From: CBDCGJ01 sp965238305
Lineage (GTDB): Bacteria > Pseudomonadota > Alphaproteobacteria > GCA-2731375
DNA length: 64,000 nt
Reading direction: 5' to 3'
NCBI GenBank assembly: GCA_965238305.1
Contig: CBDEHK010000001.1
Location: 3,162,001-3,226,000 of the forward strand
The translations under genes and the position numbers were made by a program. The notes under the pieces were generated by a model. That model searched no databases. It saw only the letters and a program-made list of their open reading frames with translations, and had not been told where the DNA came from. Of this stretch, positions 24,698-33,699 are shown piece by piece (within the stretch, counting starts at the first letter, position 1; every line of letters begins with the position of its first letter).

Positions 24698-25261
24698 ATG
24701 CGAATAGCGAAAATTCTTCTACCCGCCCTTATCGCAACAGCTTTGGCCGCCTGTGCGTCGGGAAGTAATCGATTGACGTATACTGACTACAAAGCATTTT
24801 ATAGCCCGTATCTGGTGAATTATGTTGCGCGCGAGGGGTCTTTCCCGCTGGAGATGTATGGTCAGCCCTTTGGTGCATCCGGCAACACCGAAATAGCGAA
24901 TGTCATCAGCTTGCCGGCCTATTACCGCAATACGCCATTCAAGGAAATCTCAGGCCAACAGGATGATGTGAACGGGCGCCTGGTTCTGCTGATGGATCCG
25001 ATGAAGCTGGCGAATTCGAATGTACCCTGTGCCAAACCGAACAATATAAAGCTGGCGTCTTCACAAAGCGAACAACTGATCATTCAAGCGACGTTCTGTT
25101 ATCAGGATGAAATGGTGTCGCAAACTGTATTAACGATGGATCGACCGGCAAGCGTAACAGATCCAAGTTTCCGCCTAGCCATGAATCACATGACGGAAAC
25201 TTTGTTTCGCAGCGAATTGCCGGATGGCGCCTCGTGCGGCGCTTCGAAAGGGACGTGTTAG
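24698..25261 (+). CDS. Lipoprotein of unknown function
   Basis: About 187 residues from the ATG with GAAGG seven bases upstream. The N-terminus (MRIAKILLPALIATALAACA) is a lipoprotein signal peptide with lipobox LAAC, so the mature protein would be membrane-anchored in the periplasm or outer membrane. The mature part has a mix of beta-like stretches and four further Cys (including ASCGASKGTC at the end) that may form disulfides. I do not recognise the family. The 170-bp gap before it shows nothing else. Confidence 0.6.
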   Translation: MRIAKILLPALIATALAACASGSNRLTYTDYKAFYSPYLVNYVAREGSFPLEMYGQPFGASGNTEIANVISLPAYYRNTPFKEISGQQDDVNGRLVLLMDPMKLANSNVPCAKPNNIKLASSQSEQLIIQATFCYQDEMVSQTVLTMDRPASVTDPSFRLAMNHMTETLFRSELPDGASCGASKGTC

Positions 25262-25288
25262 TTTACTTAGTTCCACCTGCATCGGTTA

Positions 25289-26050
25289 TTAACTCATCAA
25301 CCACTGCCGTAGATGTTGGGTAACCACTTTCGGCATCTCCATAGTCGAAAGATGACCACATCCAGGTATCACGACAAGTTCCGAACCGGTAATGCCATCG
25401 TGGATAATTTCAGATTCAGTTACCGGCGTAAGCTGGTCATTGGCACCAACTAATACCAAGGTCGGACAGGTGATCGATGGTAAAGTCGGTAGACTATCCG
25501 GCCGCGACATGATCGCTTTTTGCTGCCGCAGAAATCCTTCAGCACCGACATCAAGGGCCATTTGTTTAATATCGGCGACCAATGCAATGTCACCATGGCG
25601 GCTTTTGTCAATAAAAGTTGGCCAAAGACGGTCAGGGATACCCAAAAACCGGCCTCGCTCCGCAAGAGCGATCATATCTCTGCGAAAGCTTGCTTTATCC
25701 TCGGTGTCTTGTCGAGCTGAGGTGTTTAGAAATGCAAGATGCGTGATCCTTTCGGGCGCTTGCCGCCAGATCTCGAAACAAACATAACCACCAAACGATA
25801 AACCGGCCAAAGCGAAAAAATCCGGCGCCGATGCCAAAATAGCTTTAGCTATTTGTTGAATATCTTCATGGCCAGTATGTTCGTCGCAAACGCGTAAACT
25901 GACTTCCGTTGAAAGACTATCGACTTGCTCGCGAAATAGCCTGTCTGTGCAGCATAATCCGGGTATTAGAAGAAAGTTCTGTTGTTTTTGCACCGCACAA
26001 ATCCCTAAAGCCAGGTTATCGTCAGTAAAATACAAGGCCATCCTTGACAT
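25289..26050 (-). CDS. Alpha/beta hydrolase
   Basis: A 253-residue alpha/beta hydrolase. The nucleophile elbow is GLSFGGY, the acid sits in VLVGANDQLTPV and the catalytic His in VVIPGCGHLSTMEMP; all three members are present. The oxyanion region is LLIPGLCCTD. A lid-like helical segment (residues about 130-185) fits pimeloyl-ACP- or lactonase-type members. No signal peptide. Substrate unknown. It is divergent from the helicase gene with only 48 bases between starts. Confidence 0.83.
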   Translation of the reverse strand: MSRMALYFTDDNLALGICAVQKQQNFLLIPGLCCTDRLFREQVDSLSTEVSLRVCDEHTGHEDIQQIAKAILASAPDFFALAGLSFGGYVCFEIWRQAPERITHLAFLNTSARQDTEDKASFRRDMIALAERGRFLGIPDRLWPTFIDKSRHGDIALVADIKQMALDVGAEGFLRQQKAIMSRPDSLPTLPSITCPTLVLVGANDQLTPVTESEIIHDGITGSELVVIPGCGHLSTMEMPKVVTQHLRQWLMS

Positions 26051-26098
26051 TTCGCCAGCTAATGGGTATGTCGCAAGCCGTTAGCAATTGCAATAACG

Positions 26099-27598
26099 AT
26101 GAAGAAGGCCCGCGACATTTTGGCCGAAGAAAATTTGCCCGACGAGCAAGAAATCGTCAAACCACTATTTGATCAACTTGGTTTAAGCAAACCTGTCCTC
26201 GATGCAGTCAAGGATGCAGGCTATCTGCACCCAACACCTATTCAAGAACAAGCAATTCCGGTGGTACTGGATGGACATGATGTCCTAGGCTGTGCACAAA
26301 CCGGAACCGGCAAAACCGCTGGCTTTACGCTGCCGATGATAGACAAGCTGGCCAGTGGTCGTGCCCGCGCACGGATGCCGCGATCCCTGATATTGGAACC
26401 GACCCGCGAATTGGCGGCCCAAGTCTCGGAAAATTTTGAGACCTATGGTAAGAACTGCCGTCTCAATAAAGCCCTGCTGATCGGTGGTGTATCTTTTGTC
26501 GATCAAAACAAAGTGATTGATCGGGGCGCCGATGTGTTGATCGCGACGCCTGGACGTCTCCTCGACCATTTCGAACGCGGCGGCCTGTTGCTGCGCGGGG
26601 TCGAAATATTGGTGATTGATGAAGCGGATCGCATGCTTGACATGGGTTTCATCCCGGATGTCGAGAGAATTGTAAAATTATGCAATCCGCGCCGCCAGAC
26701 ACTTTTCTTCTCAGCCACGATGTCTCCTCAAATGCGTCGCATCGCTGAAGGCTTTCTACGTGCGCCTGTTGAGATAGAAGTGGCGCCACCCGCCTCACCG
26801 GCGGAATCTGTCGAGCAAAGTGTGGTTGTTGTTAATGATCGCGATAAACGCGAAGCGTTACGCTCACTTCTGCGCAGCGAAGACGTTGGCACCGCTTTTA
26901 TTTTCTGCAATCGCAAACGCGACGTTGATATTGTTGCGAAGTCGCTGCAAAAACATGGTTTCAAGGCGGAGCCAATGCATGGCGATATGAGCCAAAGTCA
27001 CCGCACCAAGACCCTGGATCGGTTTCGCAACAACGAAATTCCGTTGCTGGTCTGCTCCGACGTGACCGCCCGCGGTATTGATGTCCAAGGCCTCAGCCAT
27101 GTGTTCTTGTTTGATGTACCGGTGAATTCGGAAGACTATGTCCACCGTATTGGCCGCACCGGTCGTGCCGGCAAAACCGGTCGAGCTTTCATGCTCGCCA
27201 CGCCAGGCGACAGCAAAGGCTTGGCCGCGGTTGAAAAGTTAATTGGCAGTTCGATCAATCGAGTGGAACTGGACGGAGTTGAGAACCAGGAAATGGGTTC
27301 AAAAGCTGGCCGTAAACCGCGCACGCAAACGGACAAAAAACCGCCTGTGAAAAAAGCTAGCAAACAAAAGAGCGTTACCGAAAAACCTGAAGCAAAACCC
27401 GAGGAGAATCAAGAATCAACAATCGAGGCGCTTCCGGAAAAAACCCAGAAACGTCCTGACACCCGCAAAGAAGCCAAGGCAAAGCCACAGCCGCGCCGGC
27501 GTCAACGCGACGATACCGATGACAAGCCGGTACTCGGTATGGGCGATCATGTCCCGGCGTTTCTGATGCGCGGATACGATCGGCCGGCAGAGAACTAA
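26099..27598 (+). CDS. DEAD-box RNA helicase, RhlE-like
   Basis: A 499-residue helicase. Q motif FDQLGLSKPVLDAVKDAGY then PTPIQEQAIP, motif I AQTGTGKT, Ia PTRELAAQ, motif II DEAD in VIDEADRMLDMGF, motif III SAT, motif V ARGIDVQG and motif VI HRIGRTGRAGKTGRA are all visible. The last 120 residues are a Lys/Pro/Glu-rich disordered tail, as in RhlE-type proteins working on ribosome assembly or mRNA decay. A Lrp-type sensor gene follows after 24 bases. Confidence 0.9.
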   Translation: MKKARDILAEENLPDEQEIVKPLFDQLGLSKPVLDAVKDAGYLHPTPIQEQAIPVVLDGHDVLGCAQTGTGKTAGFTLPMIDKLASGRARARMPRSLILEPTRELAAQVSENFETYGKNCRLNKALLIGGVSFVDQNKVIDRGADVLIATPGRLLDHFERGGLLLRGVEILVIDEADRMLDMGFIPDVERIVKLCNPRRQTLFFSATMSPQMRRIAEGFLRAPVEIEVAPPASPAESVEQSVVVVNDRDKREALRSLLRSEDVGTAFIFCNRKRDVDIVAKSLQKHGFKAEPMHGDMSQSHRTKTLDRFRNNEIPLLVCSDVTARGIDVQGLSHVFLFDVPVNSEDYVHRIGRTGRAGKTGRAFMLATPGDSKGLAAVEKLIGSSINRVELDGVENQEMGSKAGRKPRTQTDKKPPVKKASKQKSVTEKPEAKPEENQESTIEALPEKTQKRPDTRKEAKAKPQPRRRQRDDTDDKPVLGMGDHVPAFLMRGYDRPAEN

Positions 27599-27622
27599 CC
27601 TACTTAGAAGCGAGATCGGGTC

Positions 27623-27865
27623 ATGCAAACAATTTTCGTCATGGTAAAATGCGAACTAGGTGAAACCTACACCGTTGCCAATGCCGCTGTCGAAAACGCC
27701 GATCAAATTTCCGAAGTCCATTCCGTTTCCGGGCAATATGATCTGTTATTAAAATGTTTCCTACCCGACGGTAAGGATATCGGTCATTTTGTCACTGAAA
27801 AAGTGCAGAAACTTAAGGGTGTGCGGGACACCTTCACGCTGATTACTTTCAAAACTTTCAGCTAG
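27623..27865 (+). CDS. Stand-alone Lrp/AsnC ligand-binding (RAM) domain protein
   Basis: An 80-residue protein that corresponds to only the C-terminal sensor domain of Lrp/AsnC regulators: FVMVKCELGETYTVANAAVE, then VHSVSGQYDLLLKCFLPDG and a final helix-strand with VRDTFTLITFKTF. There is no helix-turn-helix part. Such stand-alone domains form dimers or octamers and bind amino acids; whether this one modulates a full Lrp or has its own role is unknown. It is followed after ten bases by a class III aminotransferase gene, which is suggestive of amino-acid metabolism. Confidence 0.82.
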   Translation: MQTIFVMVKCELGETYTVANAAVENADQISEVHSVSGQYDLLLKCFLPDGKDIGHFVTEKVQKLKGVRDTFTLITFKTFS

Positions 27866-27875
27866 CCGCCCTTTA

Positions 27876-29185
27876 ATGAACGCCTTGTCCGGCAATAGCG
27901 ATATTGTAACCGCGCTAGCTGAAGCGGAAAGGCGTTTTCGCGACAACAATCCAAAAAGCGAAGCCCAACACCAGGCCGCGCTATCTGCCTTGCCCGGCGG
28001 CAATACCCGTACCGTACTTCATTACCCGCCCTACCCGCTGACCATCAACCGCGGTGAAGGTTGTCGGGTTTGGGATTTGGACGGGCACGAATATGTCGAT
28101 TTCTTAGGCGAATATACCGCCGGCCTATATGGCCATTCGCACCCTGGCATCCGCGCCGCGATCGATGGCGCCTTGGATGCCGGTATTGTGCTCGGCGGAC
28201 AAAACAGGAAAGAGGCGGAATTTGCCGACCTGATTGTCGACCGCTTCCCCTTCATGGAACAAATTCGCTTTACCAATTCCGGTACGGAAGCCAACTTAAT
28301 GGCGATCGCAACGGCGTGTGCCTTTACGGGCCGCAAAAAAGTGATGGTGATGGAAGGTGGGTATCATGGCGGCGTTTTTGTTTTTGCGTACGGAAGTGCG
28401 CCGATCAATGCGCCTTTCCCATACGTGATCGGGCGATATAACGATGTCGAAAATTGCCGCGATCTGATCCGCGAAAATGCCGACGAGTTGGCCTGCGTTA
28501 TTTTGGAACCCATGCTAGGCGGCGGTGGATGTCTCCAAGGCAGTCCGGAATTCATCGCCACGTTACGGGAAGAAGCGACAAATGCGGGCGCCTTGTTGAT
28601 TTTTGATGAAGTCATGACCTCGCGCCTGGGACCGAACGGTTTGCAAAGCGAACTTGGCGTCAAAGCCGATATGAGCACGCTTGGCAAATATGTCGGTGGC
28701 GGCATGAGTTTTGGGGCCTTTGGTGGCCGCCAGGATATCATGGCGATGTATGATCCGCGGCAGGATATACCGATGCCGCACGCCGGTACCTTTAATAACA
28801 ATATGCTGACGATGTCGGCAGGTTCTGCTGGCTTAAGCCAAATATTCACCAAAGACGTCGCTGTCGAATTCAACACTCGAGGTGACCGATTGCGCCGGCG
28901 CCTGCAGGCTATTGCGGACGACAAAGGGCCGGGGTTCAGTTTACCGGCCGGGGTTCGATGATGGCGGTGCATTTCTGCGCCGAACCACCGAAACAGATTT
29001 ACGACCTAACCGGCCAGCCACCGGAATTGAAACGGCTCTTCCACATCGACATGATCAATCGCGGGGTTTATACCGCCGCACGCGGGATGATCGTTCTTTC
29101 CCTGCCGATGGGCGAAACGGAATTCGATTTTCTGGCTGACGCTTTCGGGGAATTCCTGTCGACCCATCGTTCGCTTTTCAGTTAG
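27876..29185 (+). pseudogene. Class III aminotransferase (GSA-aminomutase-like), frameshifted
   Basis: A PLP enzyme like glutamate-1-semialdehyde aminomutase, split by a frameshift. The first frame (27876-28961, 361 codons) has YVDFLGEYTAGLYGHSHP, FTNSGTEANLMA, IFDEVMTSR and the PLP Lys271 in TLGKYVGGG. It then stops, while the C-terminal 75-90 residues (GVQFTGRGSMMAVHF...) continue in the -1 frame to 29185. Adding one G to the GGG at 28926-28928 would restore a continuous family-like protein (KGAGVQFTGRG). So it is a one-base deletion, or a sequencing error; no standard slippery heptamer is in phase. Its stop overlaps that of the sulfatase gene. Confidence 0.82.
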
Positions 29186-30777
29186 GCAAAATTTGTTGGG
29201 TGCGGTGAACTTTCCTGACCCTCGATCATCCGCATCAAAAGCTCATCCTGCAGCTCCGCCCGCGTTGCCGCAAAATCTGGGTCCCGCCAAAGATTATTTT
29301 TCTCCAGCGGATCATTCTTTAAATCATAGAGTTCCCCATAATTCGTCCCCATATAACGCGATAGGCGCCAACGTTCGGTGACGTAAGTGCGCGCCCGGAT
29401 CGGTCCCCGGAAATGGAAGTTCGCCCGCTGTGCATCCTGCTCCACCACCACGCCATCCCTAATCGCCTCCACTTCTCCCCGGATCAAAGGGCCTAAATCG
29501 TGCCCTTGCATACCATTAAAGGGCGCCAATCCGGCCCTGGCTAGAATGGTACGTGGAATATCGATGGTACTGCTCAATCCGGAATTGACGACGCCGGCTT
29601 GACCATCTTTTGGATCGGCCCAGATGAAGGGAACCTTGATAAGCCCCTGATAATGAAGCGGGCCTTTCAACATGATGCCATGATCGCCCATGAAATCACC
29701 ATGGTCGCTGGTAAACAAGATGACAGTATCTTCCGTCAGACCCAGGCTTTCCAGTTTGCTTAGAATGCGGCCGATGCAATCGTCGATCATCGCGATCATA
29801 CCGTAGGTGAGTGCGATGATTTCACGGGTCTCACGCTCATTCGAGGCAAAGGGAAAAATGCGATGGCGGTCAACTTTTCCAGCTTTGGTTTGTTGGCGCA
29901 CATAATCGACAGTTGGTTCAGGTGACGGATCCAAATAACTTTCCGGCAGTGGGATATCGTCCGGATTGTATTTGTGGAAATAATCACCGGGCGGTGTGTA
30001 AGGGTGGTGCGGGTCAGGAAAAGAACATTGTAAAAAAAACGGTTCCTTGGATCCTGCCGCCGAATGGGCCTTCAGGTAAGCTTCACTTCGCTCCGCCACA
30101 TAACTGCTTGGATAATGCTCCGGTGGGATTGAGGTGTGCCAGGCTTGCGGTGCACTGTAATCCGGTGTTGCTTGCGCATTTCCGGGGCCACGTAAATCAT
30201 CGGCGTCAGGATGGCGTTCTTTTAACCACACATCGTAATGCCCGTGGACCCGGTCGCCATGCAATGTACAAAGCTCCACATGGTCAAATCCATAGAACGG
30301 GGTCGTCAGATCAAGATAACCACGGCGATCATTTTGCGGTATTTTTTCCGCCTCATATTCACTGCCGCTAAGCATGCCGCGCCGGGCTTCAGAAAGTTCC
30401 GCAGGTGGTACGTCGCCAATATCGTCATCTTCCGGCATTGCTGCGCGAATATTCGTGAAGTTCTGTAGATGCGATTTTCCTACCAATCCAGTTCGGTATC
30501 CCGCCGCCCTTAACAGATCAACAAATGTCACCATGTCCCGACGCAAGGGCACGCCATTATAACGCACCCCATGCAGCGACGGCATTCGCCCTGTCATCAA
30601 GGTCGAACGGTTCGGCATGCAAACCGCACTCGAGACGATAAAATGATCAAAATTACTGCCACGCGCCGAAATCGAATCAATGTGTGGCGTTCTTAATATT
30701 TTGTTGCCGTTGCAGCCGAGATGGTCCCAGCGCTGCTGATCGGTCATGAAAAGGATGAAATTTGGTTGTTTCGACAT
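29182..30777 (-). CDS. Sulfatase / alkaline-phosphatase superfamily hydrolase
   Basis: A 531-residue type I sulfatase. MTDQQRWDHLG binds the active-site calcium, and Cys53 in VCMPNRSTLMTGR is the CxPxR site that an FGE-type enzyme converts to formylglycine. Later marks are FTSDHGDFMGDHG with metal ligands and GPLHYQGLIKVPFIW. There is no signal peptide, so it appears cytoplasmic. The substrate could be a sulfate ester or, in some relatives, a phosphonate or phosphate ester. Divergent from the SDR gene; convergent with the frameshifted aminotransferase. Confidence 0.87.
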   Translation of the reverse strand: MSKQPNFILFMTDQQRWDHLGCNGNKILRTPHIDSISARGSNFDHFIVSSAVCMPNRSTLMTGRMPSLHGVRYNGVPLRRDMVTFVDLLRAAGYRTGLVGKSHLQNFTNIRAAMPEDDDIGDVPPAELSEARRGMLSGSEYEAEKIPQNDRRGYLDLTTPFYGFDHVELCTLHGDRVHGHYDVWLKERHPDADDLRGPGNAQATPDYSAPQAWHTSIPPEHYPSSYVAERSEAYLKAHSAAGSKEPFFLQCSFPDPHHPYTPPGDYFHKYNPDDIPLPESYLDPSPEPTVDYVRQQTKAGKVDRHRIFPFASNERETREIIALTYGMIAMIDDCIGRILSKLESLGLTEDTVILFTSDHGDFMGDHGIMLKGPLHYQGLIKVPFIWADPKDGQAGVVNSGLSSTIDIPRTILARAGLAPFNGMQGHDLGPLIRGEVEAIRDGVVVEQDAQRANFHFRGPIRARTYVTERWRLSRYMGTNYGELYDLKNDPLEKNNLWRDPDFAATRAELQDELLMRMIEGQESSPHPTNFA

Positions 30778-30860
30778 GTAGAAACTCTCAATTAGAGGGC
30801 CAAGCGGTCCTTATAGTACACACTGAATTCAGTGTTGCACTTGCCAATGTCGGGTAATTT

Positions 30861-30876
30861 ATTTTAAACTTAAAAT
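30861..30876. promoter_or_regulatory. Palindrome, candidate MarR operator
   Basis: ATTTTAA and TTAAAAT are perfect 7-base arms around two bases, 32 bases before the SDR start and in front of the transcript that also encodes a MarR regulator. AT-rich 16-20-bp palindromes are usual MarR-family targets. Assignment to that regulator is inference. Confidence 0.45.
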
Positions 30877-30908
30877 GTTGCCACGAGCATGAAGTTATAA
30901 AACGCACC

Positions 30909-31700
30909 ATGACCCAGAAGAGCACAGGCCCCCTGACCGGAAAACATGCATTCATTACCGGTGCAAGTCGCGGAATCGGACTGGCAATATGCGAAGAATT
31001 GGCGCACCTGGGGGCAAAAATAACCATGGCCGCACGGGACACCGAATTGTTAGCTACAAACTCAAAAGCTGTTCGCGAAAACTTTAAAGCCGACGTTGCG
31101 ACCCTGACGCTGGATTTGCAGGTGTTGGACGATATTCCGATAAAGGTCGCCGAAGGCCAGTCGCAACTGGGCCCGGTCGACATCCTGATCAATAATGCCG
31201 GCATCGCGCCCAGCGCACCGTTTCAAAAACACAGTTTAGAAAGCTGGCAAACGACTTTCGATATCAATGTTACGGCGAGCTTCCGACTAGTCCAAGAAGT
31301 GTTAGAAGGCATGCAAGACGCCGGTTGGGGACGCATTGTTAACGTCGCCTCGACTGCGGGCCTTGTCGGTTACCCCTATGTTGCCGCCTATGTCGCTTCG
31401 AAACATGCCGTCGTCGGCTTGACCCGATCCCTCGCCCTGGAAGTGGCAAAATCCGGGATCACAGTCAACGCCGTCTGCCCCGGGTATACGGAGACGGATA
31501 TGGCCGCGGGCGCCATAGACAATATCGTCAAGGGCGGCAAGAATGAAGTAGAGGCCCGCGCAATCTTGTCGCGCAATAATCCGCAAGGCCGGTTAGTAGC
31601 GCCGGCGGAGGTCGCCCAATCCGTCGGTTGGTTATGTTTACCTGCTAGCTCGGCAATCACTGGTCAGGCGATCGCCGTCGCTGGTGGCGAAGTGATGTAG
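30909..31700 (+). CDS. SDR-family oxidoreductase
   Basis: A 263-residue classical short-chain dehydrogenase. NAD(P)-binding TGASRGIG near residue 17, NNAG (ILINNAGIAP), catalytic Ser148 in VNVASTAG and Tyr161-x3-Lys165 in YVASK; then VCPGYTETDM. It has an Arg at TMAARDTE, which could favour NADP. Close relatives oxidise 3-hydroxyacyl-CoAs or reduce ketones in aromatic and fatty acid breakdown. It leads an operon with MarR, an Old Yellow Enzyme and a CoA ligase, 12 bases before the MarR start. Confidence 0.88.
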   Translation: MTQKSTGPLTGKHAFITGASRGIGLAICEELAHLGAKITMAARDTELLATNSKAVRENFKADVATLTLDLQVLDDIPIKVAEGQSQLGPVDILINNAGIAPSAPFQKHSLESWQTTFDINVTASFRLVQEVLEGMQDAGWGRIVNVASTAGLVGYPYVAAYVASKHAVVGLTRSLALEVAKSGITVNAVCPGYTETDMAAGAIDNIVKGGKNEVEARAILSRNNPQGRLVAPAEVAQSVGWLCLPASSAITGQAIAVAGGEVM

Positions 31701-31712
31701 GGGACGGGAATA

Positions 31713-32228
31713 ATGGATAACAACGCAGATCAACTTGAACAATCAATCGGGCGAAGTGATCTCGAAACCGCATTGCAAGGGAACGATAAGCTGGAACTGC
31801 GGGTGTGGTTGCGTTTGCTCACTTGTTCAAACTTGATCGAACAAAAAGTTCGAAATGGCTTACGACAAGACTTCGATACAACATTGCCGCGCTTCGATAT
31901 ATTGGCGCAGCTTGATCGCAGTGCCAACGGTTTGACCATGGGGGAGTTGTCTAGTCGCTTGATGGTCTCGAATGGCAACGTCACAGGCTTGGTTGACCGT
32001 TTGACCAACGAAGGTTTGGTCTCCCGCCTGCCAGTCCCTGACGACCGGCGGACCATTCGGGTAAAGCTGACGGCGTTGGGGAAACACAAGTTTGATGCCA
32101 TGACACCGGCCCATGAAAATTGGATTGACGGGATGCTGAGGTCGCTCGACCGTGACGATTTGGCAAAATTGTATGAGCTATTAGGGGCCTTGAAATCGTC
32201 AGTACAGGACGCGGATGGAGGGCGATAG
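31713..32228 (+). CDS. MarR family transcriptional regulator
   Basis: A 171-residue winged-helix regulator. The dimerisation helices bracket a DNA-binding part with LPRFDILAQLDRSANGLTMG, ELSSRLMVSNGNVTGLVDRL as the recognition region, and a wing VPDDRRTIRVKLTALG. MarR proteins usually sense phenolic or CoA-thioester ligands and repress their own operon. Lying between an SDR and the flavoenzyme/CoA ligase genes, it probably responds to the substrate or CoA ester of this pathway. The next gene begins five bases after its stop. Confidence 0.9.
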   Translation: MDNNADQLEQSIGRSDLETALQGNDKLELRVWLRLLTCSNLIEQKVRNGLRQDFDTTLPRFDILAQLDRSANGLTMGELSSRLMVSNGNVTGLVDRLTNEGLVSRLPVPDDRRTIRVKLTALGKHKFDAMTPAHENWIDGMLRSLDRDDLAKLYELLGALKSSVQDADGGR

Positions 32229-32232
32229 ATCA

Positions 32233-33699
32233 ATGCAGTTATTTGAGCCCCTGGACATCAACGGCATGAAATTGCCGAACCGAATCCTGGTGCCGGCAAT
32301 GGTCACGCGCCTGTCCGGTGAAGATGGCTTTGTAAATGACGATATCATCGAACGATATCGCCGCTATGCCGAAGGCGGGGTTGGTATGATTGTGGTCGAA
32401 GCAACATCGGTCCATGGGGCAAAATCGGGACCACTGCTGCGCCTAAGTGACGATGAATTTGTCCCCGGACACCGTGACCTTGCGGCCCGCGTGCACGCGA
32501 CTTCGGACAGCAAAGTAGTACCCCAGATTATCCACTTCATGAAAGTGGCACGCTCCGGTTGGCGGCAAAAAATAGAATCCCTCGACGAAAGCGACATTGA
32601 AAGCATCATTCGCGATTTTGGTGAGGCAGCGGCGCGTTGCCGCGAGGCCGGTTATGATGGCGTCGAGTTGCATTCAGCCCATGCCTATACGCTGTCGTCC
32701 TTTCTGTCGCGTCACAATCACCGCCGCGACGATTATGCCGGTAAGACCTTGGAGGGGCGTTTGCGGATGTTCGGTCGGGTGATGACCGAAGTCCGACACA
32801 AGGTTGGTCACGATTTCCCTGTCGGTGTACGGTTCCTGGCCGAGGAAGCGGTCAAAGACGGATACGGCTTGCCAGATTCGCAATTAATTGCCCTACGCAT
32901 GGCGCAATTGGGTGTCGATTACATTTCACTTTCGGTCGGTGGCAAATTTGAGGACGCGGTCCATCGTGAAGGCCAACCGCTTTATCCCTATACCGGCTAT
33001 TCCGGCGATCGGTGCATGCCGGGGACAAATTATCCTTCCCTACCGCACGCCCATCTGGCGGCTGGTATCAAACAATTCATCAATGAACGCGGTTTTGATA
33101 TTCCCGTTGTTTCCGCCGGTAAGATCAGCCAACCCGAAGAAGCTGAGGCTTTGTTGGCGGACGGCAAAGCGGATCTGATTGGTATGGCGCGGCAATTGCT
33201 GGCCGATCCCGATTGGCCCCATAAAGTCGCAAGCGGTCGCGCCGATGACATTGTGCATTGCGTCTATTGCAATGTTTGCAAACAACTGGATGAGAATTTC
33301 AAAAAAGTAACTTGTTTTCTTTGGCCCAAGAATTTGTTGCAGGCACCGGCAGATGAACCGGAAAAAGCCCGCCCTGAATGGGATGAAAAACACGGAGACC
33401 TGCGGGCGGTTTATGACAATGGCCGGGTTAAATTGAGCTATACAGCGGCGATAGGTTCGGACATCGCCTGTTATGACATTTATCGCGCCATGGACGATGG
33501 CGAAATGCAGTGTATCGAAGCCGTGAAAGGTCGGCGCTTTATCGATAATCTGGTTTTAGGTGGGGTGACTTATCAGTATTACATCCGCGCCTGCGATGCC
33601 CATGGCCGCGCCAGCCTGCCGTCGAACTTGGTGACCATCACCATCCCGCAACCGGACTTCGTCACTGACGCAACAAAAGAGGTAGCGAGCCATGCCTGA
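32233..33699 (+). CDS. Old Yellow Enzyme-family reductase with Cys cluster and FN3-like tail
   Basis: A 488-residue protein; ATG chosen because GGAGGG lies 11 bases upstream. Residues 1-335 are an FMN TIM barrel (VPAMVTRLSGEDG, VPQIIHFMKVARSG, ELHSAHAYTLSSFLSRHNHR, ADLIGMARQLLADPDWP). Then Cys343, Cys346, Cys349 and Cys361 resemble the 4Fe-4S site of 2,4-dienoyl-CoA reductase-type enzymes, with one residue fewer in the second gap. The FAD/NADH domain of those enzymes is absent; instead residues about 384-487 look like one fibronectin type III-like beta sandwich (ACYDIYRAMDDGEM, YQYYIRACDAHGRASLPSN). It likely reduces an unsaturated CoA ester made by the next gene, with which it overlaps by eight bases. 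Confidence 0.85.
   Translation: MQLFEPLDINGMKLPNRILVPAMVTRLSGEDGFVNDDIIERYRRYAEGGVGMIVVEATSVHGAKSGPLLRLSDDEFVPGHRDLAARVHATSDSKVVPQIIHFMKVARSGWRQKIESLDESDIESIIRDFGEAAARCREAGYDGVELHSAHAYTLSSFLSRHNHRRDDYAGKTLEGRLRMFGRVMTEVRHKVGHDFPVGVRFLAEEAVKDGYGLPDSQLIALRMAQLGVDYISLSVGGKFEDAVHREGQPLYPYTGYSGDRCMPGTNYPSLPHAHLAAGIKQFINERGFDIPVVSAGKISQPEEAEALLADGKADLIGMARQLLADPDWPHKVASGRADDIVHCVYCNVCKQLDENFKKVTCFLWPKNLLQAPADEPEKARPEWDEKHGDLRAVYDNGRVKLSYTAAIGSDIACYDIYRAMDDGEMQCIEAVKGRRFIDNLVLGGVTYQYYIRACDAHGRASLPSNLVTITIPQPDFVTDATKEVASHA

Noticed and set aside
28920..28961. Programmed -1 frameshift in the aminotransferase gene
   Set aside because: The local GACAAAGGGCCG has no in-phase X XXY YYZ heptamer and no clear downstream stimulator; a one-base deletion or sequencing error explains it better.
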